Shown here one piece after another: positions 56,716-64,000 of a stretch of 64,000 bases of DNA (position 1 is the first letter of the stretch; each line of letters starts with the position of its first letter). The position numbers were made by a program, and so were the translations under genes. The DNA comes from Duganella sp. Root336D2 (GTDB taxonomy: Bacteria > Pseudomonadota > Gammaproteobacteria > Burkholderiales > Burkholderiaceae_D): NCBI RefSeq assembly GCF_001425005.1, contig NZ_LMDB01000001.1, forward strand, positions 622,393 through 686,392, read 5' to 3'. Under the pieces are notes generated by a model. The model did not search any database. It saw only the letters and a list, made by a program, of their open reading frames with translations, and was not told the DNA's origin.

Positions 56716-58470
56716 TTGTCCATTACAATAATTACTATTGAGGAGATCATTAATATTTTGCTTTCTTCGTTTGCATCGTCTATTGAACTAGTTGCGCCCC
56801 TCTTATTAATTCTGGGGTTGGCGGCGCTTATCCTGTTGATATGGGAGAACCGCAGCCTAAAGAAGCAATTACAAGCGCGGGAAGCCGCGCTGAGGCAAAC
56901 CCAGATTCAAAATGAGAAACTGGGCCGCCACCGCATCGACTTTCTGGCGGCCATGAGCCACGACATCCGTACGCCACTGGCCGGCGTGATCGGCATGTTG
57001 AAATTTGCCCTGCGCGACCGCACCATCGCCGACCGCACAGGAGAATACCTGCGCATCGGCCTGAAGAACAGCGAAGCCCTGCTGGCCATCCTGAACGACC
57101 TGCTCGATTTCTCCCGCATCGACGCCGGCCGCCTGTCGATCAACACCCAGGACCTGGACCTGATCGACATCATCGACGAAGCCATCACCATCCTGCGCCC
57201 GCAAGCCGATGCCAAGGCCCTGCTGCTGCGCTGCGAGCTGGCGCCGGGCCTGCCGCGCCACGTGCAGGGCGACCCCAACCGCATCCGCCAGATCCTGCTC
57301 AACCTGCTGGGCAACGCCATCAAATTCACGGAACGCGGCGAAGTAAGGCTGCGCGCCTCCGGCGAGACGACCGACGGCCTGGCACGCGTCAGCTTCAGCA
57401 TCAGCGATACCGGCCCCGGCATCCCGCTGGAAATGCTGCCGCGCCTGTTCCGCAAATTCGAGCCGGCCGACCTCTCGTCCACCCGCCGCGCCGACGGCCC
57501 AGGACTGGGCCTGGCCATCTGCAAAGAGCTGGTCGACCTGATGGGCGGCCAGATCGAAGCCGATACCCGCCTCGGCAAAGGCACCACGCTGCGCTTCTCG
57601 CTGCCGCTGGCCCTGGGCGGACCGCCGGAGCAGGATCCGGTCAAGATCCCGGCCCACCTGCGCCATGCCTACCGCTTGCGCGTGCTGTGCGCGGAAGACG
57701 TGCGCACCAACCAGATCATCATCAGCACCCTGCTGGAAGGCATGGGCCACGAAGTAACTGTCGCCGAAAACGGCCTGGAAGCCCTGCGTGCCCTGAATGA
57801 AAAGGACTTCGACGTGGTGCTGATGGATGGCCGCATGCCGCAAATGGACGGCGAACAGGCGGCGCGCCTGATACGCCGCGGCGGCAGCCAGGACTACCCC
57901 TCACGCGACCCGCTGATACCGATCATCGCCCTCACCGCCAATGCCAGCGACCTCGATCGCGCACGCTACCTGTCGGCCGGCATGGACGCCTTCCTCAGCA
58001 AGCCGGTCGACGAACGGCTGCTGTTCGACCAGCTTGAAAAAACCATCACCCAGTTGCTCAATCGCGGCCGCAGCCTGCCGCGCACCACGCCCACCCTGGC
58101 GGAACTGGACGACATGTTCGGCGTGGAGCCAGCCAGCCCGGCCATCCACATCCTGCCGCTCAGCGGCATGACCGCGCGCCACCAGCAGCGCATCGCGCAA
58201 GCCTTCCTGGAAGAAGCCCCGCGCCGGCTCGACGAAGGCCGCCTGGCGCTGCAGAACGGCGATGGCGAGGGCGCCACCAGCGCCTTCCACGCCCTGAAAG
58301 GCAGTTGCGGCTACCTGAGCGCCCCCGAACTGCACACCCTGTGCCATCAAATGGAAAAGGCCAGCGCGGCCGGCGACCTGGAAGCAGCCACCGCCCTGTT
58401 GCCGGAACTCGGGACACTGATCCTGCAAGCTTGCGCCGACCTGCGTCGCGACGATACGATAGCTGCATGA
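56716..58470 (+). CDS. Hybrid histidine kinase (HisKA-HATPase-REC-HPt)
   Basis: The product, up to 584 residues, has one membrane helix (about 25-43), a coiled linker, HisKA with H82 in SHDIRTPLAG, ATPase (NLLGNAIKFT; DTGPGIP; GPGLGLAICKEL), a receiver (LCAEDVRTNQ; VLMDGRMPQMDG) and an HPt with FHALKGSCGYL. There is no ATG in frame before the kinase core: the frame opens with TTG at 56716, and a second TTG at 56758 lies 12 bases after a GAGGAG. The true start is uncertain. Its stop overlaps the HD-hydrolase start (ATGA), so the two are coupled. Confidence 0.88.
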   Translation: MSITIITIEEIINILLSSFASSIELVAPLLLILGLAALILLIWENRSLKKQLQAREAALRQTQIQNEKLGRHRIDFLAAMSHDIRTPLAGVIGMLKFALRDRTIADRTGEYLRIGLKNSEALLAILNDLLDFSRIDAGRLSINTQDLDLIDIIDEAITILRPQADAKALLLRCELAPGLPRHVQGDPNRIRQILLNLLGNAIKFTERGEVRLRASGETTDGLARVSFSISDTGPGIPLEMLPRLFRKFEPADLSSTRRADGPGLGLAICKELVDLMGGQIEADTRLGKGTTLRFSLPLALGGPPEQDPVKIPAHLRHAYRLRVLCAEDVRTNQIIISTLLEGMGHEVTVAENGLEALRALNEKDFDVVLMDGRMPQMDGEQAARLIRRGGSQDYPSRDPLIPIIALTANASDLDRARYLSAGMDAFLSKPVDERLLFDQLEKTITQLLNRGRSLPRTTPTLAELDDMFGVEPASPAIHILPLSGMTARHQQRIAQAFLEEAPRRLDEGRLALQNGDGEGATSAFHALKGSCGYLSAPELHTLCHQMEKASAAGDLEAATALLPELGTLILQACADLRRDDTIAA

Positions 58471-59084
58471 CGACACAACGCGCCTGGGTGCGCATGCCAT
58501 CCGGCCGCCGGCTGGACTTGCTGGACCCCACGCCCTTCGATTGGGACGACGCCGACCTCGCTCTGGGCCTGGCGCGCACCTATCGCTGGGGTGGCCACTC
58601 GGCCTGGCCCTTGCCGCTCTCCGTCGCCCAGCATTCGATCACGGTACTGCAATTGCGGCGCCTATGGTCGCCCACCCCGCTCGACCCGCTGCGCTCCTTG
58701 CGCGAACTGCTGCACGATGCGGAAGAAGGCTTGCTGGGCTTTGACTGCATCTCGGTGCTGAAACCCTTCCTCGGCGACAGCTTCCGCGAACTGAGCCAAC
58801 GCCTGGAACAGGCCGTATTCCTGCGCTACGGCTTGCCGGCCTGGACGCCGAAGGAATACCAGGTCCACAAGCGTGCCGACCGCCTGGCCGCCGCCAGCGA
58901 AGCGGTCCACGTGGTGGGCTGGAGCGACGAGGAAGTGCGGCGCACACTGAAAATCACCGCCGTGCCCCTCGCTGAAGATCCACTGCAGGCCTTGTACGGC
59001 GAGCCGGCGTGGGAGCCCTGGCCGCCAGGGTTGGCCTGCGAGCGCTTCCTCGACGAACTGAACCGGCTCAAGGCGGCAGCTTGA
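58467..59084 (+). CDS. HD-domain phosphohydrolase (YfbR-like)
   Basis: The 205-residue protein has the HD-type arrangement: a histidine in SVAQHSITV, the HD pair in ELLHDAEEG, and an aspartate in HKRADRLAAASEA. This resembles YfbR-like deoxynucleotide monophosphate phosphatases and related phage-associated hydrolases. The first 30 residues (MPSGRRLDLLDPTPFDWD) match the latter. The ATG overlaps the kinase stop codon. No signal peptide is seen. Confidence 0.82.
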   Translation: MTTQRAWVRMPSGRRLDLLDPTPFDWDDADLALGLARTYRWGGHSAWPLPLSVAQHSITVLQLRRLWSPTPLDPLRSLRELLHDAEEGLLGFDCISVLKPFLGDSFRELSQRLEQAVFLRYGLPAWTPKEYQVHKRADRLAAASEAVHVVGWSDEEVRRTLKITAVPLAEDPLQALYGEPAWEPWPPGLACERFLDELNRLKAAA

Positions 59085-59138
59085 TAGTCCGGATGATAAA
59101 ATTGCTGTAATACGAAGTTTTTAAAGACGAAATTACAG

Positions 59139-59270
59139 TTATCCACTTCTACTGTGGATAAACGTGTGGAGAAGCCGGGCTTGACAGCCCGTTTCGCCTG
59201 TAACGGCGCGGCTTTCAATAAATTGCCCAATTCTTTGGCAATCGATTAGTATCAATAAAATCAATGACTT
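59139..59270. repeat. DnaA-box-containing intergenic element, copy 1
   Basis: It begins with TTATCCAC-7-GTGGATAA; the right half is a perfect inverted DnaA box (TTATCCACA on the minus strand, 59161-59153). CTTGACA follows 41 bases from the start and AATCAATGACTT at about 120. The same order and spacing recur at 60172-60302, on the other side of the receiver gene. The surroundings are AT-rich. Confidence 0.65.
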
Positions 59271-59377
59271 AGCCAAGTCGAGTGCATGCCATTTTGCAAC
59301 TCACTGAGCCTTCGGAAAATATTTTGACAAAAGTTCTGGCGCGGAATAGTGTGTCCACAACCGACAAAGGAAAATGC

Positions 59378-60076
59378 ATGGACGTGAAAGTTCCTGACGA
59401 CGATTCAAGCGAAGGATGGATGATCGACGACGAGGCGCAAGCCAGCTCCGCCGAGCAGGCTCCAGGCGCCAATCCCGCCCCGTGGCGGGTGCTGATCGTT
59501 GACGACGACGTCGACGTCCACGTGGTCACGAAATTCTCGCTCAGCAATGCATGCTTCATGGGGCGCCGCCTCAGCTTCCTGCATGCCTACTCCGGCGAAG
59601 AAGCCTTGACCACCCTGCGCAACAATCCCGACGTGGCCCTGGTGCTGCTCGACGTGATCATGGAAACCAGCGATGCCGGCCTGCGCGTGGCGAACCAGAT
59701 CCGCTCCGAACTGAAAAATGAACTGGTGCGCATTGTGCTGCGTACCGGCCAGCCGGGCCAGGCGCTCGAGCACAGCATTATCCTCGACTACGACATCAAC
59801 GATTTCTGGTGCAAGACCGACCTCACCACGCGCAAGCTGTTCACCACGGTGATTTCTTCGCTGCGCAACTACTCCGACCTGCAAATCCTGCAGTCGCAAC
59901 TGGCCAAGTACAACCAGCATCGCGAACAGTTCGCGGCGATCCTGCAAGGCCTGCAGAAGGGTGAAGCCTGGTCGGGCCAGCTCGTGATCGGCCAGCCTGC
60001 CTCAACTGTGGATATCCAGGTCCAGCCGGGCGCCGAATCGGGCAGTTTCAAGGCCTCCGGGCACATCCTGAAGTAA
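59378..60076 (+). CDS. Stand-alone receiver-domain protein (DUF3369-regulator-like N-terminus)
   Basis: The 232-residue protein has an acidic N-terminal tail, a receiver domain (WRVLIVDDDVDVHVVTKFSL; phospho-acceptor in LVLLDVIMETSDAG) and a short helical C-terminus without DNA-binding or enzymatic domain. The VHVVTK opening and the HAYSGEEAL segment resemble the receiver of DUF3369-HD-GYP regulators, so it may be a shortened relative. The ATG at 59378 follows AAAGGA; TTGACA at 59325-59330 may be a -35. It is flanked on both sides by copies of the same intergenic element. Confidence 0.8.
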   Translation: MDVKVPDDDSSEGWMIDDEAQASSAEQAPGANPAPWRVLIVDDDVDVHVVTKFSLSNACFMGRRLSFLHAYSGEEALTTLRNNPDVALVLLDVIMETSDAGLRVANQIRSELKNELVRIVLRTGQPGQALEHSIILDYDINDFWCKTDLTTRKLFTTVISSLRNYSDLQILQSQLAKYNQHREQFAAILQGLQKGEAWSGQLVIGQPASTVDIQVQPGAESGSFKASGHILK

Positions 60077-60171
60077 TGACTGTATGCACGTACAGTAGTT
60101 ATCCTGCAGTGATTTGCCCTCGAATTCCCGGCAAGTTGCCGTAAGTGGCGGATTGAAAAGGCCTTTTCCGA

Positions 60172-60302
60172 TTATCCACATTGTTTGTGGATATCTTTGT
60201 TGATAAGAGGGTCTTGACAAGGCAAACAGCCCTCAACGACGCCATTTCCAACAAACTGCCTGTTCAATGTGCAGAAAAAATCACCTTAAAAATCAACGAC
60301 TT
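60172..60302. repeat. DnaA-box-containing intergenic element, copy 2
   Basis: It begins with a perfect DnaA box TTATCCACA (60172-60180) facing a near-perfect inverted one (TGTGGATAT, 60186-60194). CTTGACA follows at the same 41-base offset as in copy 1, and AATCAACGACTT at about 119. The two copies are collinear to within one base over about 132 bp but have diverged in sequence. Confidence 0.65.
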
Positions 60303-60320
60303 AAAATCTCACGAATTACC

Positions 60321-60353
60321 ACGAGCGTTCTTTAACTAATTAAAGTCGCTCGT
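60321..60353. other. Hairpin downstream of the small minus-strand gene
   Basis: ACGAGCG and CGCTCGT arms enclose an inner CTTTAA/TTAAAG pair around a CTAA loop, giving an almost perfect 13-bp stem. It lies 10 bp past the stop of the small gene at 60363 on the minus strand. No T-run follows on either strand, so it may be a processing or operator element rather than a terminator. Confidence 0.45.
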
Positions 60354-60362
60354 TACTTGTCG

Positions 60363-60566
60363 TCAATTCTTGTGCATAACCTGAGCAGCTGTACGCCGTT
60401 GGGCGGGTTGCAGCAGGACGCGCTGGATGATGTGGGGAGCGATGTTATGGGACTTCATATACTCGACTGCGCACAAGGTGCTGAAACTGGCTTGCACCTC
60501 AATGCCACGGTCGACGATTTCACTGCGCGCAGAATCGACGCGAGGCAGGAATTGCAGCAGATCCAT
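60363..60566 (-). CDS. Small conserved-looking protein of unknown function
   Basis: The 67-residue product (MDLLQFLPRVDSARSEIVDRG at the start) has a helical, sensible composition: a motif VQASFSTLCAVEYMKSHNI followed by HIIQRVLLQPAQRR and a basic end. It has no signal peptide or membrane helix. An AAGGTG ribosome site lies 7-8 bases before the ATG. The arrangement SFST-A-EYMK-H-I-RVLL-P-RR seems to me like a small-protein family of Oxalobacteraceae, but I cannot confirm this. The opposite strand also has an open frame (60357-60608), which looks less protein-like. Confidence 0.5.
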   Translation of the reverse strand: MDLLQFLPRVDSARSEIVDRGIEVQASFSTLCAVEYMKSHNIAPHIIQRVLLQPAQRRTAAQVMHKN

Positions 60567-60658
60567 AAGGACACCTTCAGGCGGGATGGGCGGTCAGGGA
60601 AGTATTGACCATGACGCCAATAAGTCAATAGCCCGCCCGCAACACCAACAGCCGAGGC

Positions 60659-60696
60659 CGTGTCACACCATGGGGTCACACCCTAGGTGTGACACG
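60659..60696. repeat. REP-like palindrome
   Basis: Arms CGTGTCACACC (60659-60669) and GGTGTGACACG (60686-60696) are perfect inverted copies. A second copy of GTCACACC in the loop (60675-60682) can also pair with the right arm, allowing two alternative stems. It lies 35 bp past the amidohydrolase stop. It resembles dispersed GTGTGAC-type repeats; there is no T-run. Confidence 0.65.
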
Positions 60697-60730
60697 AACC
60701 CAGCCGTATAACAGCCGGGACCGTGGAGAC

Positions 60731-62491
60731 TTAGCGGTTCTGGTAACCGCCATAGTGCTTGACCGGGCTCCACTCCGGCTGCACGAGGGGCAGTTCGGGG
60801 GCGTATTGGCCGAAGTCGGCGCCGGCGTGGACGATGCGGCCATTCACAACCGTCAGCGCGCTTTCCAGTGTCTTGATCTCGGCTTCGGGAATGCTGAAAT
60901 AGTCCTTCGGCAGGATCACCAGGTCGGCATATTGGCCTTTGCTGATCTGGCCCTTCAGCTTTTCTTCGCCGCTGAACCAGGCGCTGCCTTGGGTCATCAG
61001 CTTGAGCGCTTCGTAGCGGCTCAGGCGGTCCTTGGCCTGCCACATCGGCAGGCCGCCCGCGGTCTTGCCGGTCACCGCCCAGTAGATCGAGGGCCATGGC
61101 CCGTAGCTCGACACGCGCGTGCCGTCCGTGCCGAGGCCGACGGGGATCTTCATCTCCAGCATCTTGCGGATCGGCGGCATCTGGCGCGCCTGCTCGCCAT
61201 AGCGTTTCCAGTAATGCTCGCCCTGGAAGTACATGCGGTCCTGCACCGCGACGCCGCCGCCCAGTTTCTTCACACGCGCCAGCTGTTCGTCGGTGATGGT
61301 CTCGGCGTGATCAAAAAACCAGCGCAAGCCGTTGAACGGCATGTCGCGGTTGACCCTTTCGATCACGGCCAGGTCGCGTTCGATCGATTCGCCATACGTG
61401 GCGTGGATGCGGAACGGCCAGCGGTTCTTCACCAGCAGCCGCAAGACGGGTTCCAGCTCGCTTTCCATATGGCCCGGCATGTCGGGACGCGGTTCGAGGA
61501 AGTTCTCGAAGTCTGCTGCGCTCCACACCAGGTTCTCCCCCGCCCCTTCGGTGTTGTAGCCGTTGGGGTAGAACATATGGTCGTTGTGGCCAGGCTTGGT
61601 CATGGCCAGCCAGCGCTGGTAGTCTTCCAGCTCCTTGCCCGGCTTTTGCGCGAACAGGTAGTAGGAGGTGCGCACTGTCAGCTTGCCGCCCTTGGCCAAC
61701 TCCAGGCTGACTGCGTAATCGTCGGGATAGGCCTGGCCGCCGCCGCCCGCGTCGATAGCGCTGGTCACGCCAAGTCGGTTCATCTCGCGGTAGTACTGGA
61801 CGGTGGAATTCAGTTGCTGCTCGCGCGGCAGCGCGCCGGTCTTGCCCAGCGTGGAGTACAGCACCATAGCGTTCGGCTTGGCCACCAACAGGCCGGTCGG
61901 CTTGCCGTCGGCGCCCAGTTCCACCACACCGTCCTTGTATTTGGTGTCCTTGTCGTAGCCCAGGACTTCAATGCCCTTCCTGTTCACAAAGCCAAGGCCG
62001 TACAGGTAGAGGATGAACACCGGCTTATCCGGCACCGCCTCATTCAGCTCTTCCAGCGTCGGCAGGCGCTTTTCTTCGAACTGGAATTCATTGAATCCGC
62101 CCACCACCTTGATCCACGCACCGTCCGGCGTACGGGCCGCCTGCTCGCGCAGCATCTGCATGGCGCGTTTCAACGAGGTGACGCCATCCCAACGCAGCTC
62201 GGCGTTGTAGTTGAGGCCCTGGCGGATGATGTGGAGGTGGGAGTCGTTCAGACCAGGAATGACCGTGCGGCCGCCGGCGTCGATTACCTGCGTGCCCGGC
62301 TTCTTCAGCTTGAGCACCTGGGCATTGCTGCCCACCGCGGCAATCACGCCGCCCTTGACGGCTACTGCCTGCGCGAAGCTGCCTTCACGCGCCATCGTGG
62401 CGACTTTGCCATTGGTGATGATGATGTCCGTCGCATGGGCATGCGACAGGCCGGCAGCCAGCAAGGCTGCGGCCAGCAACGGTCTGGTCAT
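60731..62491 (-). CDS. Exported amidohydrolase (YtcJ-like, amidohydrolase family 3)
   Basis: The 586-residue protein has a signal peptide (to about residue 20, SHAHA) and a metal-dependent amidohydrolase fold. The HxH motif (H85, H87) is in PGLNDSHLHI; IHATYGESIERDL, WFFDHAETI and VGLGTDGTR carry the other ligands; the small beta domain closes with YADLVILPKDYFSIPEAEI. These enzymes hydrolyse amide or related bonds; the substrate is unknown. It lies 5 bp downstream of a YceI-family gene on the same strand, so they are probably co-transcribed. Confidence 0.9.
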   Translation of the reverse strand: MTRPLLAAALLAAGLSHAHATDIIITNGKVATMAREGSFAQAVAVKGGVIAAVGSNAQVLKLKKPGTQVIDAGGRTVIPGLNDSHLHIIRQGLNYNAELRWDGVTSLKRAMQMLREQAARTPDGAWIKVVGGFNEFQFEEKRLPTLEELNEAVPDKPVFILYLYGLGFVNRKGIEVLGYDKDTKYKDGVVELGADGKPTGLLVAKPNAMVLYSTLGKTGALPREQQLNSTVQYYREMNRLGVTSAIDAGGGGQAYPDDYAVSLELAKGGKLTVRTSYYLFAQKPGKELEDYQRWLAMTKPGHNDHMFYPNGYNTEGAGENLVWSAADFENFLEPRPDMPGHMESELEPVLRLLVKNRWPFRIHATYGESIERDLAVIERVNRDMPFNGLRWFFDHAETITDEQLARVKKLGGGVAVQDRMYFQGEHYWKRYGEQARQMPPIRKMLEMKIPVGLGTDGTRVSSYGPWPSIYWAVTGKTAGGLPMWQAKDRLSRYEALKLMTQGSAWFSGEEKLKGQISKGQYADLVILPKDYFSIPEAEIKTLESALTVVNGRIVHAGADFGQYAPELPLVQPEWSPVKHYGGYQNR

Positions 62492-62496
62492 GGACT

Positions 62497-63063
62497 TTAT
62501 TCCTTGATCGATTCGATCGAGAAGCCGAGGGTCAAGTCGTCGCTGACGTGCGGTGCGTACTTACCGGCGCCGAAGTCGGAGCGCTTGATCTTGGCGATCG
62601 CATTGGCGCCGCAAGCGTCTTTCTTCACCATCGGGTGCGGCATGCATTGGAAGGAAGTCACTTCCAGGTTTACTGGCTTGGTCACGCCCTTGATGGTCAG
62701 GTTGCCTTCCACGCCGACCACCTTGTCGCCGTTGAACAGGAATTTGGTCGACTTGTAGGTAATGGCAGGATATTTGGCCGAATCGAGGAAGTCAGGACCT
62801 TGCAGGTGCCCGTTGAACAGGTCGGAGCCGGTATTGACCGATTTCGGGTCGATGCTCACTTCCACCGAGCCGGTCTTGGCGGCGCGGTCGAGCTGGATCT
62901 TGCCGGTGGTGCTATTGAACTTGTTCACCTGGGTCGAATAGCCGAAATGGCTGTATTCGAAGCGCGAGAAGGAATGAGTTGGATCGATATTGTAGGTTTC
63001 AGGGGCGGCCGATGCGGCGAGCGAGAAACCAGCGGCGAGGGCAAAGGCGATCAGTTTTTTCAT
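62497..63063 (-). CDS. Periplasmic YceI-family protein
   Basis: The 188-residue product has a signal peptide (MKKLIAFALAAGFSLAASA) and the full YceI domain (YNIDPTHSFSRFEYSHFGYS; PDFLDSAKYPAITYKST; LTIKGVTKPVNLEVTSF). The family binds polyisoprenoid lipids in an extended barrel. It is the first gene of the unit with the amidohydrolase. Two cysteines (FQCMPHP, DACGANA) could form a disulfide. Confidence 0.95.
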   Translation of the reverse strand: MKKLIAFALAAGFSLAASAAPETYNIDPTHSFSRFEYSHFGYSTQVNKFNSTTGKIQLDRAAKTGSVEVSIDPKSVNTGSDLFNGHLQGPDFLDSAKYPAITYKSTKFLFNGDKVVGVEGNLTIKGVTKPVNLEVTSFQCMPHPMVKKDACGANAIAKIKRSDFGAGKYAPHVSDDLTLGFSIESIKE

Positions 63064-63139
63064 TGTCTAGACTCCAAGTAGGGGATGGTGGCCCATTATG
63101 CGACGACTGCCGATCAGTGTAAAACGCATAATGTGCGCG

Positions 63140-63165
63140 CTACTGATCGACTTTTTCGATAGTAG
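63140..63165 (-). terminator. Possible terminator hairpin after the SsuB-type gene (weak)
   Basis: CTACTGATCGA and TCGATAGTAG pair with one bulged base around a CTTTT loop, 25 bp past the stop of the ATPase gene. No T-run follows on the minus strand, so it is at best a weak or Rho-assisted terminator. A separate 8-bp inverted repeat (ATTATGCG/CGCATAAT) lies at 63095-63132. Confidence 0.3.
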
Positions 63166-63189
63166 GCACTAGCCTGGAGCGAAAAACAA

Positions 63190-63996
63190 TCACCCTTTCG
63201 AGGTAGTGGGCCGCAACAGGCGCGCCAGCAAGCGCTGCTCGAGGGCGGCAAAGGCGGCGCCGCCGCGCTGCCTGGGACGCGGCAACGGTACCGGCAGGTC
63301 GAGGGCAATGCGGCCGTCTTCCACCAGCAGCACGCGGTCGGCCAGGGCCAGCGCCTCTTGCACGTCGTGCGTCACCAGGACGGCGGTGAACCCGCGCTGG
63401 CGCCACAGGGATTCGACCAATTGCTGCATTTCGATACGCGTCAGTGCATCGAGCGCGCCCAGCGGCTCGTCCAGCAGCAGCACGTTCGGTTCGTGCACCA
63501 GCGCGCGCGCCAATGCCACGCGCTGACGCTGGCCACCGGACAGTTCGGCCGGCCAGTCGTCGGCGCGTTCAGCCAGGCCTACGGTGGAAAGCGCTGCAGC
63601 GGCGCGCCCCAGGCCATATGGCAGCCCGAGCGCGACGTTCTGCAGCACCGTCTTCCATGGCAGCAGGCGCGGTTCCTGGAACATGATGCGCAGGCTGGCA
63701 TCCGCGACGCCGTTACCGACATGGGCGGTGCCCTCGTCGGCCTTTTCGACGCCGGCAATTGCGCGCAGCAGCGTGCTTTTGCCGCAGCCGCTGCGCCCTA
63801 CTATTGCGACGAATTCACAGGCCTTCAGGTGCAGGTCGACGCCGTGCAGCACGCGCCGCGCCCCGTAGGCCTTGCCCAGTCCTTCCAGCGCGATACTTGC
63901 ACCCAGCCGCGCTACTGGCTTCCGCTCGGGCGGGGAATTTTCCTGGCGCGCATAGGCCAGCAGATCACAGTCGATGGAGGTGGGTGCCAGCAACAT
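63190..63996 (-). CDS. ABC transporter ATPase, SsuB/TauB type
   Basis: The 268-residue ATPase has Walker [10 protein letters not shown], signature [15 protein letters not shown], Walker [13 protein letters not shown] and the H-loop VTHDVQEA. The segments [22 protein letters not shown] and [11 protein letters not shown] are typical of aliphatic sulfonate, taurine or nitrate importers (SsuB type). The permease and binding-protein genes would lie beyond the window. The frame is complete here, but the start (63996) is only 4 bases from the edge and may be further upstream; family sequence begins about 30 residues in. Confidence 0.9.
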   Translation of the reverse strand: MLLAPTSIDCDLLAYARQENSPPERKPVARLGASIALEGLGKAYGARRVLHGVDLHLKACEFVAIVGRSGCGKSTLLRAIAGVEKADEGTAHVGNGVADASLRIMFQEPRLLPWKTVLQNVALGLPYGLGRAAAALSTVGLAERADDWPAELSGGQRQRVALARALVHEPNVLLLDEPLGALDALTRIEMQQLVESLWRQRGFTAVLVTHDVQEALALADRVLLVEDGRIALDLPVPLPRPRQRGGAAFAALEQRLLARLLRPTTSKG

Positions 63997-64000
63997 GGGT

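Noticed and set aside
59139-60302. A chromosomal or plasmid replication origin
   Set aside because: Only two facing box pairs are present and no dnaA, rep, parA or dnaN gene is nearby; a titration or regulatory site is as likely.
60689-62758. A 689-residue plus-strand frame opposite the amidohydrolase
   Set aside because: The amidohydrolase has a signal peptide and metal motifs on the minus strand; this is its shadow.

Overview
The window looks like chromosomal DNA from a high-GC betaproteobacterium, most likely an Oxalobacteraceae member of the Massilia/Duganella/Janthinobacterium type. This is an inference from codon use, the many hybrid histidine kinases, the RecCBD gene order, the abundant YceI, TonB-receptor and LAL-regulator genes, and short REP-like palindromes. 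No rRNA, tRNA, insertion sequence, phage or CRISPR array was seen.

Layout. 1-1371: a partial GNAT acetyltransferase and a periplasmic sulfate-binding protein. 1375-8368 (minus): a three-gene signalling unit of Cache-GAF sensor, large hybrid kinase and HD-GYP response regulator, probably acting through cyclic di-GMP. 8534-11764: a PBP7-type endopeptidase, then a kinase whose ATP-binding domain looks degenerate. 11744-20714 (minus): recC-recB-recD, joined by ATGA overlaps. 20763-29308: a CHASE hybrid kinase, a secreted PHP-like protein, a small membrane-anchored protein, and a translationally coupled pair of a zinc peptidase and a secreted prolyl oligopeptidase. 29539-35282: a 1631-residue poly-HAMP hybrid kinase built on 276-bp repeats, with a CheR-like partner that has lost its cofactor motifs. 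35306-36953: an ArsR/SRPBCC/SDR cassette whose first gene is probably read from a leaderless mRNA.

36994-47155 is the most unusual part. It has a Tat-exported alpha-galactosidase divergent from a TonB-dependent receptor, a LAL-type LuxR regulator, and then a compact three-gene cassette: an 84-residue peptide with a Cys-Asn-Cys motif, a DUF692/MNIO iron oxidase and a DUF2063/MbnC-like partner. This has the architecture of a ribosomally made, post-translationally modified peptide (RiPP) pathway, with a precursor I do not recognise. A convergent LysR gene overlaps the end of the cassette. An identical 16-bp palindrome lies in front of the TonB receptor and between the LysR gene and its divergent neighbour, which suggests one regulon.

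47293-54981: an alpha/beta hydrolase leads a complete branched-chain-amino-acid-type ABC transporter operon, followed on the other strand by a solute-binding protein and two glutathione transferases. 54982-55362 is a structured non-coding stretch with two strong minus-strand terminators and no gene feeding them, so one or two small RNAs are likely. 55363-64000: a YceI lipoprotein, a LysE exporter, another hybrid kinase coupled to an HD hydrolase, a stand-alone receiver protein flanked by two copies of a DnaA-box-containing element of about 132 bp, a secreted amidohydrolase, a YceI protein and an SsuB-type ATPase.
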